64,000 nt of DNA, from NCBI GenBank assembly GCA_025736915.1, contig CP107049.1, positions 1,240,001 through 1,304,000 on the forward strand, read 5' to 3'. Below, one piece after another: positions 18,689 to 27,970 of this stretch. The stretch's first letter is position 1; each line of letters starts with the position of its first letter. The notes below the pieces were generated by a model. That model saw only the letters and a list, made by a program, of their open reading frames with translations, did not search any database and was not told the origin of the DNA. This DNA comes from Acinetobacter nosocomialis. GTDB lineage: Bacteria > Pseudomonadota > Gammaproteobacteria > Pseudomonadales > Moraxellaceae. A program made the position numbers and the translations under genes.

Positions 18689-19489
18689 ATGAAAAATACT
18701 AAAATCAACGCACGTCATCTGATTATCGATCTCTTTCTTTCCTCTGCGTACCCTCAGCTGAGTATTAAACAAATTTTGGTGGCAGCCAAACTGTTTAACT
18801 TAAGTGAAAATGGTATTCGAGTTGCGACAACTCGTTTGTTAAATGAAGGAATGATCGAAAGCGTAGAACGCGGAATCTATCAACTTTCCCCTTCTACGAA
18901 AGATTGGGCAAAAGTAATTCTCAATCGTAAAAATGGTATTAAACAAACTAAAGAATGGCAGCAGCATTATCTTGCTGTGTTTACAGGCACATTGGGTCGT
19001 ATAGACCGAACTGCTCTTAAAAAGCGTGAACGTGTGCTGCGTCAATTTGGTTTTAAAGAATTAGAAACGGGTATTTACATCCGCCCAGACAATTTAGCTT
19101 ATAGTTTTGAAAAAACCTGTGAGGAGCTTGTTCTAGCGGGACTAGAGAAAGAAGCAAAAATTTGTATTATTCAGCACTTCGAGCCATCAACGCTTAAGCA
19201 AATTTTTTCTTTATGGGATACCAAACAACTCGAAAAAAATTATGAAATGTATAGTCGAGATATCACACACTGGCTTGAGAACTATACTCATCTCTCCTTA
19301 AATGATGCTGCAGTTAAAGCCCTTCTTTTAGGTAGGGAAACGATTGCTTTGCTCATGAATGACCCCCTATTACCAACACCATTTGTAAATGAGTCTGCGC
19401 GTAATCAATTTGCTCAAGATGTACAACAGCTAGACGCAATCGGCCAAAAACTTTGGAAAAAAATATATGAACAAGAATTAAATCTATAG
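18689..19489 (+). CDS. PaaX-like transcriptional regulator
   Basis: A 266-aa protein with a winged helix-turn-helix in the first 75 residues (LSIKQILVAAKLFNLSENGIRVATTRLLNEGMIES) and a PaaX-like middle and C-terminal region (LAVFTGTLGRIDRTALKKRERVLRQFGFKEL). PaaX proteins are GntR-like repressors best known from phenylacetate catabolism, but no paa genes are nearby. The next gene, 106 bases downstream on the same strand, is a fatty acid desaturase, so control of lipid metabolism is a more likely role here. That is an inference from position. No Shine-Dalgarno is obvious. Confidence 0.78.
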   Translation: MKNTKINARHLIIDLFLSSAYPQLSIKQILVAAKLFNLSENGIRVATTRLLNEGMIESVERGIYQLSPSTKDWAKVILNRKNGIKQTKEWQQHYLAVFTGTLGRIDRTALKKRERVLRQFGFKELETGIYIRPDNLAYSFEKTCEELVLAGLEKEAKICIIQHFEPSTLKQIFSLWDTKQLEKNYEMYSRDITHWLENYTHLSLNDAAVKALLLGRETIALLMNDPLLPTPFVNESARNQFAQDVQQLDAIGQKLWKKIYEQELNL

Positions 19490-19595
19490 TCATCTGATTT
19501 ATTTTTTTACAAACAAATATTTCACTTTTTAAATTTTTATGACTATAGTTGTAATATAAAATATAGATACCGAACTCTAATTTGGGAGAATAAAA

Positions 19596-20588
19596 ATGAA
19601 TACACAGGTAAGTGTTACGGACCTATTTAGTAGAGAAGAAATACAAGAGCTTACAGAACCTTCAGATGCCTATGGTGCTTGGGCTGTTGCCAGTACATGG
19701 GCTGTTATTGGTGGAACATTCGCCAGCTTAATTATGATGTGGGACTACTTACCGAGTTGGGGTAAATTATTAGCATGTATGCTTGCCTTAGCAATCTTGG
19801 CGGGTCGTCAGTTATGTCTCGCAATTTTAATGCACGACGCGTCTCACAAAAGTCTGTTCAAAAATAAGAAAATAAATGATTTCGTCGGTGAATGGCTATG
19901 CGCCCGCCCCATCTGGAATGATCTTCAAAAATATCGTGTACATCATGTTCGTCACCATGCAAAAACATCTACTCCAGATGATCCAGATCTTTCTTTAGTT
20001 GCTGGTTTTCCTGTCAGTAAAAAGTCTCTGACTCGTAAATTCTTACGCGACTTAACAGGTATGACTGGATTAAAATTTAGCTTAGGTCGAGTTTTAATGG
20101 ATCTAGATATCATGAAATGGACTGTTGCCAATGATCAAATCTGGTTAGACCGCAGTCATAAAAATTTCACGGACTATGCAAAGAGTATTGCAAAAAATAG
20201 TACAGGCGCTATTGCAACCAATCTGGCACTTTATGGTGTTCTAAAAGCATTTGGTCAGCAACGTTTTTATTGGTTATGGCCTCTGGCTTATTTAACCCCA
20301 TTCCCACTTTTTTTACGTATTCGCTCTATGGCAGAACATGCTGGTATGCAAACCAGCAATACTGCTTTAACCAATACTCGAACAACCAAAGCTGGATGGA
20401 TTGCGAGAAGTTTTGTTGCACCAATCCACGTAAACTACCATATGGAACATCATTTAATGGCTTCTGTGCCATATTTTAAATTACCGCGTATGCACAAAGT
20501 ACTAAGAGAACGTGGTCATGTTCCAGTTCCGCCTAGCTATTTTGAAGTGATTCATTCACTTTCATCAAAACAAGAATCATCAACTTAA
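19596..20588 (+). CDS. Membrane fatty acid desaturase
   Basis: Membrane-bound di-iron desaturase/hydroxylase, 330 aa. The three His boxes are seen: HDASH (80-84), HVRHH (117-121) and, near residue 277, HVNYHMEHH. Two hydrophobic pairs surround them (about 28-75 and 205-250). It would introduce double bonds into acyl chains in an oxygen-dependent reaction. The exact substrate and bond position are not readable; related di-iron hydroxylases share the boxes. The ATG has GGGAG upstream. A PaaX-like regulator is upstream and an AraC regulator is convergent just downstream (42 bases). Confidence 0.86.
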   Translation: MNTQVSVTDLFSREEIQELTEPSDAYGAWAVASTWAVIGGTFASLIMMWDYLPSWGKLLACMLALAILAGRQLCLAILMHDASHKSLFKNKKINDFVGEWLCARPIWNDLQKYRVHHVRHHAKTSTPDDPDLSLVAGFPVSKKSLTRKFLRDLTGMTGLKFSLGRVLMDLDIMKWTVANDQIWLDRSHKNFTDYAKSIAKNSTGAIATNLALYGVLKAFGQQRFYWLWPLAYLTPFPLFLRIRSMAEHAGMQTSNTALTNTRTTKAGWIARSFVAPIHVNYHMEHHLMASVPYFKLPRMHKVLRERGHVPVPPSYFEVIHSLSSKQESST

Positions 20589-20630
20589 TGCTTATTTAGA
20601 AGACCACTTTCAAATTTGTGGTCTTCTAGA

Positions 20631-21686
20631 TTATTCAAGTATCTCTAAATTTTTTAGTTTTAACTGAGTTTGATAATACTTCGGTGTCACTCCCATCCAG
20701 CGTTTAAAAGCGCGGGTGAAATGAGATGTATCTGCATAACCTAAACTTAAGGCCACAGTTTCAATTGATGTTGAACTATTTTCTAAAAGATTATGCGCAT
20801 GTTCTTTTCGAGTTAAATCAACTAATGCTGAAAAACTTGTATTCTCAGTTGCCAAATAACGCTGTAGGCTCCGTTCTGACATATTCATCATATGAGCGAC
20901 TTGCTTAACTTTTAACATTTCCCCCTGACTATTCATCAATAATTTTTTAATTACGTGGCTAATTTCTGCTTTCCATCCGCTGCGTAACTTCAATTTATCT
21001 ATATCTTTTTTACACTGTGCTTTTAGTAAAGGTGCAAGCATCGGGTCGGCTGTTAGGATAGGCTGCGATAAATATTTTTTTGGAAAAATCCAGGCATTAT
21101 GTTTTTCATTAAATAAACAATCTACACCCAATTCTTCTTTTAGTTGTGAAAAACCGACGGGTTCAGACATATTTAACTTAACGGTACCTAAAGAAGATAA
21201 TCCTGTTAGATGCTTCGCGATTTGAACAAAACCTAATAACAAAAAAATAGTAGCATCTGAACTCAACTGAAAAGCTTTCAAAGGCTGGCGTATAGTCCAG
21301 TAAATATAATCTTGTTCTTGTTTTAACTCTGGCTTAAATGCATCACAACGTGATCCAATAAATTGTTCAAGTGTTTTTAGGGCTTCTTCTAAATTTGCAC
21401 AAACCATGGCCGCCATACCTACCGAACCATAACAAGATGCTTTCATTTCCAAAGCCAAATAACCCGCTAATGCTGGCTCATGAGTGAGTTCAATAGCATG
21501 TTCAAGAAGTTTGTTTAAAGCATTAAATTCAACATACCAATAGGGTTTGATTAATTGTTCTAATGTTACGCCACTTCCATCTAGAAGCTGATCACCCGAG
21601 ATATTCCAGCGCTTAACTATATCGACTAATAAATTAATATAAGTTCCAGGTAATTCTGGATTCATGCGTGATCCATTAGCAATCAT
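20631..21686 (-). CDS. AraC family transcriptional regulator (PF12625 arabinose-binding type)
   Basis: A 351-aa regulator: a long N-terminal ligand domain (about 15-215) of the type seen in OruR, ArgR-like and lipid-responsive AraC proteins, followed by a C-terminal helix-turn-helix pair (about 250-340; QVAHMMNMSERSLQRYL, then ETVALSLGYADTSHFTRAFKRWMG). It is convergent with the desaturase and divergent from the NAD(P)H oxidoreductase at 21823, 136 bases away, so the latter is the natural regulatory target. The ATG at 21686 has a poor ribosome binding site; an in-frame ATG at 21665 is an alternative. Confidence 0.87.
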   Translation of the reverse strand: MIANGSRMNPELPGTYINLLVDIVKRWNISGDQLLDGSGVTLEQLIKPYWYVEFNALNKLLEHAIELTHEPALAGYLALEMKASCYGSVGMAAMVCANLEEALKTLEQFIGSRCDAFKPELKQEQDYIYWTIRQPLKAFQLSSDATIFLLLGFVQIAKHLTGLSSLGTVKLNMSEPVGFSQLKEELGVDCLFNEKHNAWIFPKKYLSQPILTADPMLAPLLKAQCKKDIDKLKLRSGWKAEISHVIKKLLMNSQGEMLKVKQVAHMMNMSERSLQRYLATENTSFSALVDLTRKEHAHNLLENSSTSIETVALSLGYADTSHFTRAFKRWMGVTPKYYQTQLKLKNLEILE

Positions 21687-21822
21687 AATTGTGGCGTCAA
21701 ATGGTAAAAACTGTCAGTTCATGAACTATGCCACGTTTTTAAATTGATGCATAGTTGTTCAAAATGGAATCCAGTGATTCGCACTAGACAGCACAATTTC
21801 TGAAAAGAATACAGGTCACCTT

Positions 21823-22521
21823 ATGAATATTTTGATCGTTCATGCTCATCCAGAGCCACAGTCTTTTACAGCATCATTAAAAACGACAGCTCAGCAAACA
21901 TTTAAAAAGTTGGGTCATCGTGTAGAAGTTTCTGACTTGTATTCAATGCAATTCAACCCTGTAGCTTCCAAAGAGGATTTTTTAGAACTCAACCAACCTG
22001 ACTACTTTAATTACGCATTAGAACAACGTAATGCCGCCAAGCAAAACCTTTTAGCACCTGATATCCAAGCGGAAATTGAAAAAGTAAAACGAGCAGATTT
22101 GATTATTTTAAACTTTCCTCTTTACTGGACTTCTGTCCCAGCCATTTTAAAAGGATGGATTGATCGCGTATTCGTTTCAGGACTTTTTTATGGCGGAAAA
22201 CGCTTTTATAACCATGGTGGGATGGCGGGTAAAAAAGCGATGCTCTGTTTAACACTGGGCGGTAGAACGCATATGTTTGGCGAGAACTCTATTCACGGAC
22301 CAATAGAGCATTATCTATCACCTATTCAACGCGGTACCTTAGCTTATACTGGCTTTGAAGTTCTTCCACCATTCATTGCCTATCATGTACCTTATATTAG
22401 CCAAGAAGCACGAGAAACCATTCTTGAGGACTATATAACGTACCTTACTCACCTCGACCAGCTCGAACCTTTAAAGTTTCCCAAACTTGAAGAATTTGAT
22501 GAAAAGTTATATCCCCTTTAA
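21823..22521 (+). CDS. NAD(P)H dehydrogenase (quinone), flavodoxin-like fold
   Basis: A 232-aa FMN/FAD quinone reductase of the NQO1/MdaB/KefF group. The N-terminal MNILIVHAHPEPQSFTASLK is the flavin-phosphate-binding loop of this family. The central LIILNFPLYWTSVPAILKGWIDRVF segment and GGRTHMFG loop complete the flavodoxin_2 pattern. It would reduce quinones by two electrons, protecting against redox cycling. The ATG at 21823 follows AGGTCACCTT. It is divergent from an AraC regulator. A weak terminator-like repeat (22546-22554 / 22572-22580) follows. Confidence 0.88.
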   Translation: MNILIVHAHPEPQSFTASLKTTAQQTFKKLGHRVEVSDLYSMQFNPVASKEDFLELNQPDYFNYALEQRNAAKQNLLAPDIQAEIEKVKRADLIILNFPLYWTSVPAILKGWIDRVFVSGLFYGGKRFYNHGGMAGKKAMLCLTLGGRTHMFGENSIHGPIEHYLSPIQRGTLAYTGFEVLPPFIAYHVPYISQEARETILEDYITYLTHLDQLEPLKFPKLEEFDEKLYPL

Positions 22522-23118
22522 TGGTATGTTTTAGCTCTAAAAGTAGAATAACCAGACCTATTTTTCATTTTTGGTTATTCTTTAAGTTATAGAAGATTAG
22601 AAGTAGTCATTAAACCACCCTAAAAATTGATCAAACGGTCAAAAAATTTGCTCAATTTTCACTTGGCAGTTAAGAATATAAAACTTAATCAATAATATAC
22701 ACATGTAAAGAAACTAGACTTATCCAGTAAAAATGATAACTAATACTCAATTCATAACCAATCAATTCATATTTTTACAAAAAAATCTTTGACCATTTTT
22801 TTCGAATTTATGACAAAAATGTCATAAAAACAAAGCTTATTACTAATAGATAAAAAATATAAATATCAGTTATTTAAATTGGTTTATTAATGTAAATATT
22901 CCTTCATCTTTCATCCTTTATTGACTTTTTTTGTATAAAAAATGAGTACTCTTCAGTTCATATAACAGATTTACTCTTAGTGTAATTATGCTATTTTTGT
23001 TACATGGAGTTATCAAAGCTTTGAAACTTGTAATTAAAAGCTTTGAAAGCAACACAGTTTAAACGGTTTAACTCTGTTACTTTTAAAAAAATGTCTTGAA
23101 GTTCAAGGAAAGATTAAA
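22522..23118. promoter_or_regulatory. Long AT-rich leader of fadL
   Basis: Nearly 600 bases without a gene. A 9-bp inverted repeat at 22546-22580 may end the upstream gene. The right end carries two direct copies of AAAGCTTTGAAA (23015-23026 and 23037-23048), the first lying within the palindrome TCAAAGCTTTGA (23013-23024). This is probably the regulatory region of fadL. The region is markedly AT-rich with several T-tracts; no ncRNA can be asserted. Confidence 0.5.
23015..23048. promoter_or_regulatory. Candidate tandem operator upstream of fadL
   Basis: Two identical 12-base sites spaced exactly 22 nt apart (about two helical turns), ending about 70 bases before the fadL ATG. The regular spacing suggests cooperative binding of a regulator. 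The protein is unknown; the sequence is not the PsrA consensus I know. Confidence 0.45.
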
Positions 23119-24618
23119 ATGAAATTAAAACATCTGAGCACTGCAATGATTTTAGCAACGCTGCCTGCAACTGGGGTTTTTGCGGCAGCTTTGGATCGCT
23201 CTGGACAATCGATGTCCGCATTTTTACAACCGAATAACTACTTCGAAGCAGGTATCACTATTTTAGATCCAACTGTAGAGGGTAAAGAAGCTGGGGTAAG
23301 TGCAACACGTCGTAATATTGACGATATGGGTAATGATTATTATTTCCCAAATGCCGCACTAAAATTACAACTCAACGATAAGTTTTCTTTTGGTTTACTT
23401 TACGACCAACCATTTGGAGCGGATGCTGAGTACAGTGGTCAGAATGTCTTTGTTTCTGACCCGTCTAATACTATTTTAGCTCCAGCAGCATTAGATACTA
23501 TCCGTACAAATACTATTAATACAACTTTTAATAATTTAACAGCAAATCAACGTGTTGGCGCAGCTCTTCAAGCACAAGGGGTTAATTTATCTACTCCAGC
23601 AGGTCAAGCACAATTTGCAGCAACGCTAAATGCCTACAATAACGACCCAACGACTAAAGCAGTTATTGATGCTGGTGTAAAACAAGGCGTTGCAGCACAA
23701 GTAGATGCAGGTTTAAAGCGAGTCAACGGTTTGCTTGGAACTGGTAATACAAAAGTTAAAGTTGATACTCAAAACTTATCTTTTGTGTTTGGTTTCCAAC
23801 CAACTCAAAACTGGAATATCTACGCGGGTGGTGTTTATCAAACGATCAAAGGAAATGTAAGTTTACGCGGGCAAGCTTATAGTATTTATAACGGTTATGA
23901 TGCCGACATTAAAGAAACAGGTGGAGCGGGTTGGTTAGCTGGTGTTGCATATCAAATTCCTGAAATTGCACTTAAAGCTTCTTTAACTTATCGTTCTGAA
24001 ATTGATCATGACGTAAATATTCGCGAAAAAATCCCTACTCTTCCAGCTTTATCACTTTTAGGACAAGATGCAGCTGCTGCTGCAATTGCGAATAGTTCAG
24101 CTGATACAACAATCACGACACCTCAATCAGTAAACTTTGATTTCCAAACAGGTATCATGGCAAATACTGTTGCATTTGCTAACGTACGTTGGGTGAACTG
24201 GAAAGATTTCGCGATTCAACCATACAAATTTGGCCAACTTTCACAAGTTGTTGGTCCTCTCGTTGGTCGTCCAAATGGTTTTAACTTAGTTGAATATTCA
24301 GACGATCAATGGACAGTGAATGCTGGTGTAGGCCGTAAACTTAACGATAAATGGGCAGGTAATGTCTCTGTAGGTTGGGATTCTGGCGCAGGTAACCCTG
24401 TAACTACATTAGGCCCAACAGAAGGTTACTGGAACGTAGGTGTAGGTGTTCAATATAGCCCTACTCCACAAACATTTATTGCTGGTGGTGTGAAATACTT
24501 CTGGTTAGGTGATGCTAAAGCACAAACTGGTGCCCAAGCTGGTAGCGATCAATATGTTGCAGAGTTCTCTGACAACAACGCGATCGCGTATGGTTTAAAA
24601 CTTGGCTATAAATTCTAA
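23119..24618 (+). CDS. fadL: Outer membrane long-chain fatty acid transporter, FadL/OmpP1 family
   Basis: A 499-aa outer membrane barrel. The signal peptide (about 1-23) ends GVFAA, followed by the FadL-like N-terminal hatch region with SGQSMSAFLQPNNYFEAG. The middle insert (about 120-210) is Ala/Asn/Gln-rich and longer than in E. coli FadL (421 aa mature). The C-terminus is LGYKF, ending in the required Phe. It takes up long-chain fatty acids or other hydrophobic compounds. The ATG follows AAGGAAAG. A terminator follows at 24638-24664. The wax ester synthase and desaturase lie within a few kilobases. Confidence 0.9.
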   Translation: MKLKHLSTAMILATLPATGVFAAALDRSGQSMSAFLQPNNYFEAGITILDPTVEGKEAGVSATRRNIDDMGNDYYFPNAALKLQLNDKFSFGLLYDQPFGADAEYSGQNVFVSDPSNTILAPAALDTIRTNTINTTFNNLTANQRVGAALQAQGVNLSTPAGQAQFAATLNAYNNDPTTKAVIDAGVKQGVAAQVDAGLKRVNGLLGTGNTKVKVDTQNLSFVFGFQPTQNWNIYAGGVYQTIKGNVSLRGQAYSIYNGYDADIKETGGAGWLAGVAYQIPEIALKASLTYRSEIDHDVNIREKIPTLPALSLLGQDAAAAAIANSSADTTITTPQSVNFDFQTGIMANTVAFANVRWVNWKDFAIQPYKFGQLSQVVGPLVGRPNGFNLVEYSDDQWTVNAGVGRKLNDKWAGNVSVGWDSGAGNPVTTLGPTEGYWNVGVGVQYSPTPQTFIAGGVKYFWLGDAKAQTGAQAGSDQYVAEFSDNNAIAYGLKLGYKF

Positions 24619-24637
24619 GTTTCAAACTCATTCATAT

Positions 24638-24664
24638 AAAAAAGGCGTTTAAAACGCCTTTTTT
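24638..24664. terminator. Bidirectional terminator between fadL and thrH
   Basis: Thirteen-base arms (24638-24650 with 24652-24664), A/T tracts on both sides, between convergent genes. Confidence 0.9.
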
Positions 24665-24675
24665 ATTGTCTATTC

Positions 24676-25293
24676 TTAAGCGGGAATATTACGCTGCGAA
24701 ACTGAACGGATTGCTTCTTTCAACGCATCATAGCCATTAATTGCTGGGAACTGTGGAAACTCAGCTATGACATTTGCAGGTGCATCAAACAAGAAGCCAT
24801 GATCAGCTTCACCGAGCATCGTTGTATCGTTATAAGAGTCACCAGCAGCAATTACACGGAAATTTAAACCGTGAAGTGCTTTAACCGATTCACGTTTTTG
24901 ATCTGGTTGGCGTAGTTTATAGGCCGTAATCATGCCATTTTCGTCAGTCTCTAATTTGTGACAGAAAATTGTTGGCCAACCTAATTGCTTCATCAAAGGA
25001 TGAGCAAACTCATAGAAAGTATCGGACAAAATCACCAGTTGGAAATGATTGCTCACCCATTCAACAAACTCTTTGGCGCCTGGTAGCGGTCCCATCTCGG
25101 CAATGACTTCTTGAATGTCGTTTAGGCCTAAACCGTGTTGTTTTAAAATATTCAGACGCTGAGTCATTAAAACATCATAATCTGGAATATCACGAGTTGT
25201 TGCTTCTAGTTCTTTAATCCCTGTTTTTTTTGCGAAATTGATCCAGATTTCAGGAACTAAAACCCCTTCAAGATCTAGGCATACGATTTCCAT
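24676..25293 (-). CDS. thrH: Phosphoserine phosphatase / homoserine phosphotransferase ThrH
   Basis: HAD-superfamily enzyme of 205 aa that dephosphorylates phosphoserine and can pass the phosphate to homoserine, linking serine and threonine synthesis. Motif I is CLDLEGVL (nucleophile Asp7; Glu replaces the usual second Asp, as in ThrH). Motif II is ILSDTF and motif IV is IAAGDSYNDTTML. I place the start at the ATG at 25293, with GGAAG 5 nt upstream; the in-frame TTG at 25305 adds only four residues. It is divergent from cysH. Confidence 0.9.
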   Translation of the reverse strand: MEIVCLDLEGVLVPEIWINFAKKTGIKELEATTRDIPDYDVLMTQRLNILKQHGLGLNDIQEVIAEMGPLPGAKEFVEWVSNHFQLVILSDTFYEFAHPLMKQLGWPTIFCHKLETDENGMITAYKLRQPDQKRESVKALHGLNFRVIAAGDSYNDTTMLGEADHGFLFDAPANVIAEFPQFPAINGYDALKEAIRSVSQRNIPA

Positions 25294-25477
25294 GAATGCT
25301 TCCAACGTTGGTTAAAAATTGCTGTATCATACCATTAAGATTTTCAGATTTGCGTTGTTATTGATCAAATCAATTTTATTCATAAGGATCGAAATTAAAG
25401 TGCTAAGCAATTTATTCACTATCCTTTAGAATATTTTTCATAACTCAATGCGCCCAAGCCTTTTGCCAGGAACACCC

Positions 25478-26212
25478 ATGACCGTTATTCCGACTATTGA
25501 TATCGTTGATGCTCTCGCGGCTGAATATGCAGCTAAAAGCCCACGTGAGATTTTAGAGCTTGCATTAAGCCAACAAGGTGAAATTGCAATTTCTTTTTCG
25601 GGAGCAGAAGATGTTGTCTTAATCGATATTGCTTCACGTTTGGGTAAGCCGTTCCGTGTCTTTAGTCTCGACACTGGTCGCCTCCATGCCGAAACTTATC
25701 AGTTTATTGAAACTGTCCGTAAACACTACAATATCAATATCGAAATTTGTTTCCCTGAATCTGAAGCTGTTCAAAACATGGTAAACGAAAAAGGTTTATT
25801 CAGCTTTTTTACAGATGGGCACCAAGAATGTTGTGGTATTCGAAAAGTTCAACCTTTACGTAAAAAACTTGCGACTTTAGATGGCTGGATTACAGGTCAA
25901 CGTAAAGATCAAAGTCCTGGTACTCGTACTGAAATTCCTGTGGTACAAGCTGATGCTGGTTTCTCAGGCCCAGGCAAGCAACTTATTAAATATAATCCGC
26001 TTGCGAACTGGTCTAGTGCCGATGTGTGGAGTTACATCCGTATGATGGAAATTCCATACAACCCTCTACACGAGCGTGGTTTTGTTTCTATTGGCTGTGA
26101 ACCATGTACTCGTCCAGTACTTCCAAACCAACATGAACGTGAAGGACGTTGGTGGTGGGAAGAAGCAACACAAAAAGAATGTGGCTTACATGCAGGCAAC
26201 TTAAAAAAATAG
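25478..26212 (+). CDS. cysH: Adenylyl-sulfate (APS) reductase CysH
   Basis: Reduces activated sulfate to sulfite in assimilation. Cys118-Cys119 (ECCGIRK) and Cys207/Cys210 (CEPC) are the four [4Fe-4S] ligands that mark the APS-using type rather than the cluster-free PAPS reductase of E. coli. The C-terminal ECGLH carries the catalytic Cys235. The P-loop-like [10 protein letters not shown] is near residue 40. The ATG at 25478 is preceded by AGGAA with 5-nt spacing; an upstream in-frame ATG at 25448 lacks such a site. Length is 244 aa. A terminator follows. Confidence 0.93.
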   Translation: MTVIPTIDIVDALAAEYAAKSPREILELALSQQGEIAISFSGAEDVVLIDIASRLGKPFRVFSLDTGRLHAETYQFIETVRKHYNINIEICFPESEAVQNMVNEKGLFSFFTDGHQECCGIRKVQPLRKKLATLDGWITGQRKDQSPGTRTEIPVVQADAGFSGPGKQLIKYNPLANWSSADVWSYIRMMEIPYNPLHERGFVSIGCEPCTRPVLPNQHEREGRWWWEEATQKECGLHAGNLKK

Positions 26213-26220
26213 TCTGGTAT

Positions 26221-26252
26221 AAAAAAACCACTGATGAATCAGTGGTTTTTTT
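26221..26252 (+). terminator. Intrinsic terminator after cysH
   Basis: A fifteen-base perfect stem (26221-26235 with 26238-26252) ending in a T-tract, 9 bases past the cysH stop codon. Confidence 0.92.
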
Positions 26253-26383
26253 TACAGTTATATCTCGTACACAAAGTCATATTTAATCTGTAATAAACGC
26301 TATATACTAAATTTTACGGTTCTATAATTCTAATAAGAGCTCAGTTAAGGGCTTCTTAGAAAAAGCATGAGGCACAACGAGTT

Positions 26384-27769
26384 ATGCGTCCATTACACCC
26401 TATTGATTTTATTTTTCTATCACTAGAAAAACGACAACAACCGATGCATGTTGGCGGATTGTTTTTATTTGAAATTCCTGAAAACGCCCCTGAAACTTTT
26501 GTTCGTGATTTAGTAGAAGAAATTCGCCAATCAAAAAGTATTCCTGTCCCACCCTTTAATAACCGTTTAAATGGTTTATTTTGGGATGAAGACGAAGAAT
26601 TCGATATCGATCACCATTTCCGTCATATTGCCCTGCCTCACCCTGGCCGAATCCGTGAATTACTGGTGTATATTTCACAGCAGCACAGCTCTTTAATTGA
26701 CCGAGCAAAACCTCTTTGGACGTGTGACATTATTGAAGGGATCGAAGGAAATCGTTTCGCGATGTACTTTAAGATTCATCATGCCATGGTAGATGGCGTT
26801 GCGGGTATGCGCTTAATTGAGAAATCGCTATCAAAGACACCACAAGAAAAACATGTGGTTCCACTTTGGTGTGTAGAAAGTAAAAGAACAAAACGCTTAA
26901 AAGTACCAAAGCCGAGTACTAGTAAAATCAAAAGTATTTTAGGAGGCATCAAGTCACAGCTTGAAGTTACTCCGAAAGTCATGCATGAGTTATCACAAAC
27001 CATTTTTAAAGAAATGGGGAAAAATCCTGACTACGTTTCGACTTTTCAAGCTCCAGTTTCAATTTTAAATCAGCGTGTAAGCGCTTCACGTCGTTTTGCA
27101 GCCCAATCTTTCGAGTTAAGTCGCCTTAGAAAGATTTCTAAAGCGCTTGGTGTGACTATTAATGACGTCGTACTTGCTGTGTGTTCAGGTGCCCTACGTG
27201 AATACCTGATTAGCCATAACAGCTTGCCTAAAAAGCCTCTTATTGCGATGGTGCCCGCTTCACTACGCACAGATGATTCTGACATGAGTAACCGCATTAC
27301 GATGATTCTAGCGAATTTGGGGACCCATAAAGACCAACCTCTAGAACGACTCGAAATTATTCGTCGTAGTATGCAAAATTCAAAGCAACGCTTTAGCCGC
27401 ATGACTGCAAACGAGATTTTAAACTATAGCGCTGTGGTTTACGGTCCAGCAGGTCTAAACATCATGTCTGGGATGCTTCCTAAGCGTCAGGCATTCAATT
27501 TGGTCATTTCCAATGTACCAGGCCCACGTGAGCCACTTTATTGGAATGGTGCGAAATTAGATGCGCTCTACCCTGCTTCTATTGTCATGGATGGACAAGC
27601 ACTCAATATTACGATGACGAGCTATTTAGATAAGCTTGAGGTAGGTTTAACAGCATGTCGAAATGCTTTACCTAAAATGCAAAACCTTTTAACTCATCTT
27701 GAAGATGAGATTCAACGTTTTGAAGAAATTATTGAAGAGAAACATCTGAAACATCATTCAGCGAGTTAA
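26384..27769 (+). CDS. atfA: Wax ester synthase / acyl-CoA:diacylglycerol acyltransferase (WS/DGAT)
   Basis: Bifunctional acyltransferase making wax esters and triacylglycerols as storage lipids from acyl-CoA and long-chain alcohol or diacylglycerol. The protein (461 aa) matches my memory of A. baylyi AtfA almost throughout, beginning MRPLHPIDFIFLSLEKRQQP. The catalytic HHxxxDG motif is HHAMVDG at 132-138, and the conserved NVPGPREPLY block is near residue 375. It acts at the cytoplasmic membrane surface and on lipid inclusions. It is monocistronic, and a bidirectional terminator follows at 27776-27804. It is a strong marker for Acinetobacter. Confidence 0.95.
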   Translation: MRPLHPIDFIFLSLEKRQQPMHVGGLFLFEIPENAPETFVRDLVEEIRQSKSIPVPPFNNRLNGLFWDEDEEFDIDHHFRHIALPHPGRIRELLVYISQQHSSLIDRAKPLWTCDIIEGIEGNRFAMYFKIHHAMVDGVAGMRLIEKSLSKTPQEKHVVPLWCVESKRTKRLKVPKPSTSKIKSILGGIKSQLEVTPKVMHELSQTIFKEMGKNPDYVSTFQAPVSILNQRVSASRRFAAQSFELSRLRKISKALGVTINDVVLAVCSGALREYLISHNSLPKKPLIAMVPASLRTDDSDMSNRITMILANLGTHKDQPLERLEIIRRSMQNSKQRFSRMTANEILNYSAVVYGPAGLNIMSGMLPKRQAFNLVISNVPGPREPLYWNGAKLDALYPASIVMDGQALNITMTSYLDKLEVGLTACRNALPKMQNLLTHLEDEIQRFEEIIEEKHLKHHSAS

Positions 27770-27775
27770 AAAATT

Positions 27776-27804
27776 AAGGGGCTTTGAATTGGCCCCTTAT
27801 TTTT
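27776..27804. terminator. Bidirectional terminator overlapping a small gene's stop codon
   Basis: Arms AAGGGGC (27776-27782) and GCCCCTT (27792-27798) with a T-tract after. The right arm overlaps the stop codon of the 57-aa minus-strand gene. Confidence 0.8.
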
Positions 27805-27970
27805 TGATTGTGCGGCACTGGTTAAGCAACTGATGACATACTGAACGAATCATTGCAGTTGTGATCGGTACTTCTTTACCTTGGTCATTCAACATATAGC
27901 AGCTATTTACTGGCGTGCTTTCTAAAACATGTTTAAGACCGTTGCTAATTAAGTTTTCACTTACATTCAT
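27797..27970 (-). CDS. Small PA1571-like hypothetical protein
   Basis: A 57-aa protein. It has a good ribosome binding site (AGAGG, 8 nt before the ATG) and its own terminator. The central motif (CYMLNDQGKEVPITTAMIRSVC) resembles the 'ID..GREIPIT..MI' core of small Pseudomonas proteins annotated as the PA1571 family; I recall that similarity rather than having tested it. No signal peptide or membrane segment. Function is unknown. It lies between the wax ester synthase (convergent) and rng (same strand, upstream). Confidence 0.7.
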   Translation of the reverse strand: MNVSENLISNGLKHVLESTPVNSCYMLNDQGKEVPITTAMIRSVCHQLLNQCRTIKK

